Shown piece after piece: positions 4,888-5,943 of a DNA stretch of 5,943 bases (positions are counted from its first letter, which is position 1; the number at the start of each line of letters is the position of its first letter). The notes under the pieces are model-generated. The model saw nothing but the letters and a program-made list of their open reading frames with translations. It was not told the DNA's origin and searched no databases. Position numbers and translations under genes: made by a program. This DNA comes from Bacteroidales bacterium (GTDB lineage: Bacteria; Bacteroidota; Bacteroidia; Bacteroidales; UBA1402): NCBI GenBank assembly GCA_003506275.1, contig DOBD01000319.1:1-5943 (forward strand). Direction: 5' to 3'.

Positions 4888-5943
4888 TTATTTAATACGG
4901 AGGTGACAATAGGCATGCTTGCAAACCTCCTTGGATAGGACGTCCAGGTTGAGCATATCAGAGGCTGTCGTAATGGGTTTAATGGTGCCGTCGTTGTACA
5001 GTATATCGATACTGTCAACGTCGGCATTGTACATATTGGTGGTTACGGTGCTCGACGAGGTAAGGTAGGCGGCATCGGTCTTGTCAAGACCGTAGGTGGC
5101 AGCCAGGTAGGCGATGTCGCCTTCTACTCTTTCGGGAGCCGGAGCTTCCATGGTCATTTCCATTTTAAACAGGCGTCTGTCAATGAGACCCTTGCTCAAG
5201 AGTGAAAGCACAAAATCATCGTGCGTTTGCCAAGCCTTAATGGCCGACCAGATGTCGGTGTCATCCAGGTTGATGAACTGGTCGAGGGAGTCTTCATCGA
5301 TCTGGCCCGGTTTTAATACCGTCGAAAGAAAGTGACTGAAAGCGGGCGAGGCCGGCACGTTCACGCCCTTGGCTATCAGGTGCCTGGCTCTGAGTATGAG
5401 GTTCTCCAACATTTTCTCGGCAGCCAGGGATGTTTTATGCAAATAGACTTGCCAGTACATCAGGCTCCTGGACATCAGGTAATTCTCAACGGAATAGATG
5501 CCCTTTGCCTCCACCACCAGTCTGTCGTTCACTACATTGAGCATTTTGATGATGCGGGCCGAACCAATGTTGCCCTCGGTGACACCGGTAAAAAAACTAT
5601 CCCTGCGCAGGTAGTCCAGCCTGTCCATGTCCAGGTTGCCGGATACCAACTGGTGGAGAAAGCGTTTGGGGTACTCGTCCTTGAAAATACGGATGGCAAC
5701 GTCCAGGCGCCCGTTGAAGTGACGATTCATTCGCTCCATAAGTCGGAGCGAGATGGCTTCGTGCGAAACTTCGGGAATGAGCACGTGCTCCAGCGCGTGT
5801 GAAAACGGTCCATGCCCTAGGTCGTGTAGCAGGATGGCGGCTGTGACACCTTCTGCTTCTTCATCCGTTATTTCGTGACCCTTGTGCTTGAGATGCTGGA
5901 TGGCTTCCATCATAAGGTACATGGCTCCGGTGGTGTGCAGGAA
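4888..5943 (-). CDS. HD-domain phosphohydrolase, 5' end outside window
   Basis: This is the C-terminal 351 codons of an HD-superfamily hydrolase related to the COG1078 / EF1143 group and, more distantly, to SAMHD1-like dNTP triphosphohydrolases. The frame stays open through the right edge, where it reads FLHTTGAMYLMMEAI. That is the family's first metal-binding His region, which normally sits some 50 residues from the N-terminus, so the first Met in the window (5922) is not the start. Visible metal ligands are His at codon 5937-5935, the HD pair in ILLHDLGHGPFSHALEH (codons near 5826-5821), and Asp within GNLDMDRLDYLRRDSFFTGV (about 5640-5580). SHEAIS (about 5766-5749) is also typical. The substrate is not established for the Bacteroidota members; nucleotide triphosphate hydrolysis is inference from fold. 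The TAA at 4890-4888 ends it 66 bases before lpxD. All conserved residues are in place and I see no sign of decay. Confidence 0.9.
   Translation of the reverse strand, partial: FLHTTGAMYLMMEAIQHLKHKGHEITDEEAEGVTAAILLHDLGHGPFSHALEHVLIPEVSHEAISLRLMERMNRHFNGRLDVAIRIFKDEYPKRFLHQLVSGNLDMDRLDYLRRDSFFTGVTEGNIGSARIIKMLNVVNDRLVVEAKGIYSVENYLMSRSLMYWQVYLHKTSLAAEKMLENLILRARHLIAKGVNVPASPAFSHFLSTVLKPGQIDEDSLDQFINLDDTDIWSAIKAWQTHDDFVLSLLSKGLIDRRLFKMEMTMEAPAPERVEGDIAYLAATYGLDKTDAAYLTSSSTVTTNMYNADVDSIDILYNDGTIKPITTASDMLNLDVLSKEVCKHAYCHLRIK

Noticed and set aside
4888..5922. Complete HD-hydrolase gene starting at ATG 5922
   Set aside because: The frame continues upstream through FLHTTGA, which carries the first conserved metal-binding His, so the gene runs off the right edge of the window.
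1..5943. A new defence, mobile or biosynthetic system
   Set aside because: All six genes belong to recognisable families in a conserved housekeeping order, with no change of strand or gene style that would signal an inserted island.

Overview
The window looks like a chromosomal housekeeping region of a member of the Bacteroidota, most likely order Bacteroidales. Three things point there: the fused lpxC-fabZ gene, the gene order HD-hydrolase / lpxD / lpxC-fabZ / lpxA / pRiA4b-like / miaA, and a TAnnTTTG-type promoter box with no clear Shine-Dalgarno sequences. I cannot name a genus from the sequence alone. I see no mobile element, prophage, CRISPR array, tRNA or rRNA, and nothing that amounts to a new system.

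All six genes lie on the minus strand, so transcription runs from right to left. Positions 5943-4888 hold the 3' part of a gene for an HD-domain phosphohydrolase, whose start lies beyond the right edge. A 66-base gap (4822-4887) follows and carries a good candidate promoter. Then come lpxD (4821-3772), lpxC-fabZ (3767-2385), lpxA (2372-1596), a pRiA4b ORF-3-like gene (1576-1019) and miaA (1012-116, GTG start). The gaps between these five genes are only 4, 12, 19 and 6 bases, so they very probably form one operon. Positions 1-115 are non-coding as far as I can see and hold an unusually dense set of short inverted and direct repeats.

The lpx genes make up the start of lipid A synthesis. LpxA acylates UDP-GlcNAc with a 3-hydroxyacyl chain from ACP, LpxC removes the N-acetyl group, and LpxD adds the second 3-hydroxyacyl chain. 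FabZ, fused to LpxC, dehydrates the same 3-hydroxyacyl-ACP pool toward fatty acid elongation, so the operon holds both sides of the branch between phospholipid and lipid A. MiaA modifies A37 of tRNAs reading UNN codons. The pRiA4b-like protein is of unknown function.

All five complete genes are intact with their expected catalytic residues. The main points worth a second look are the tandem -7 boxes that decide the lpxD start, the repeat cluster just after miaA, a roughly 24-residue insertion in LpxC ahead of its second zinc motif, and the acidic tail of the pRiA4b-like protein.
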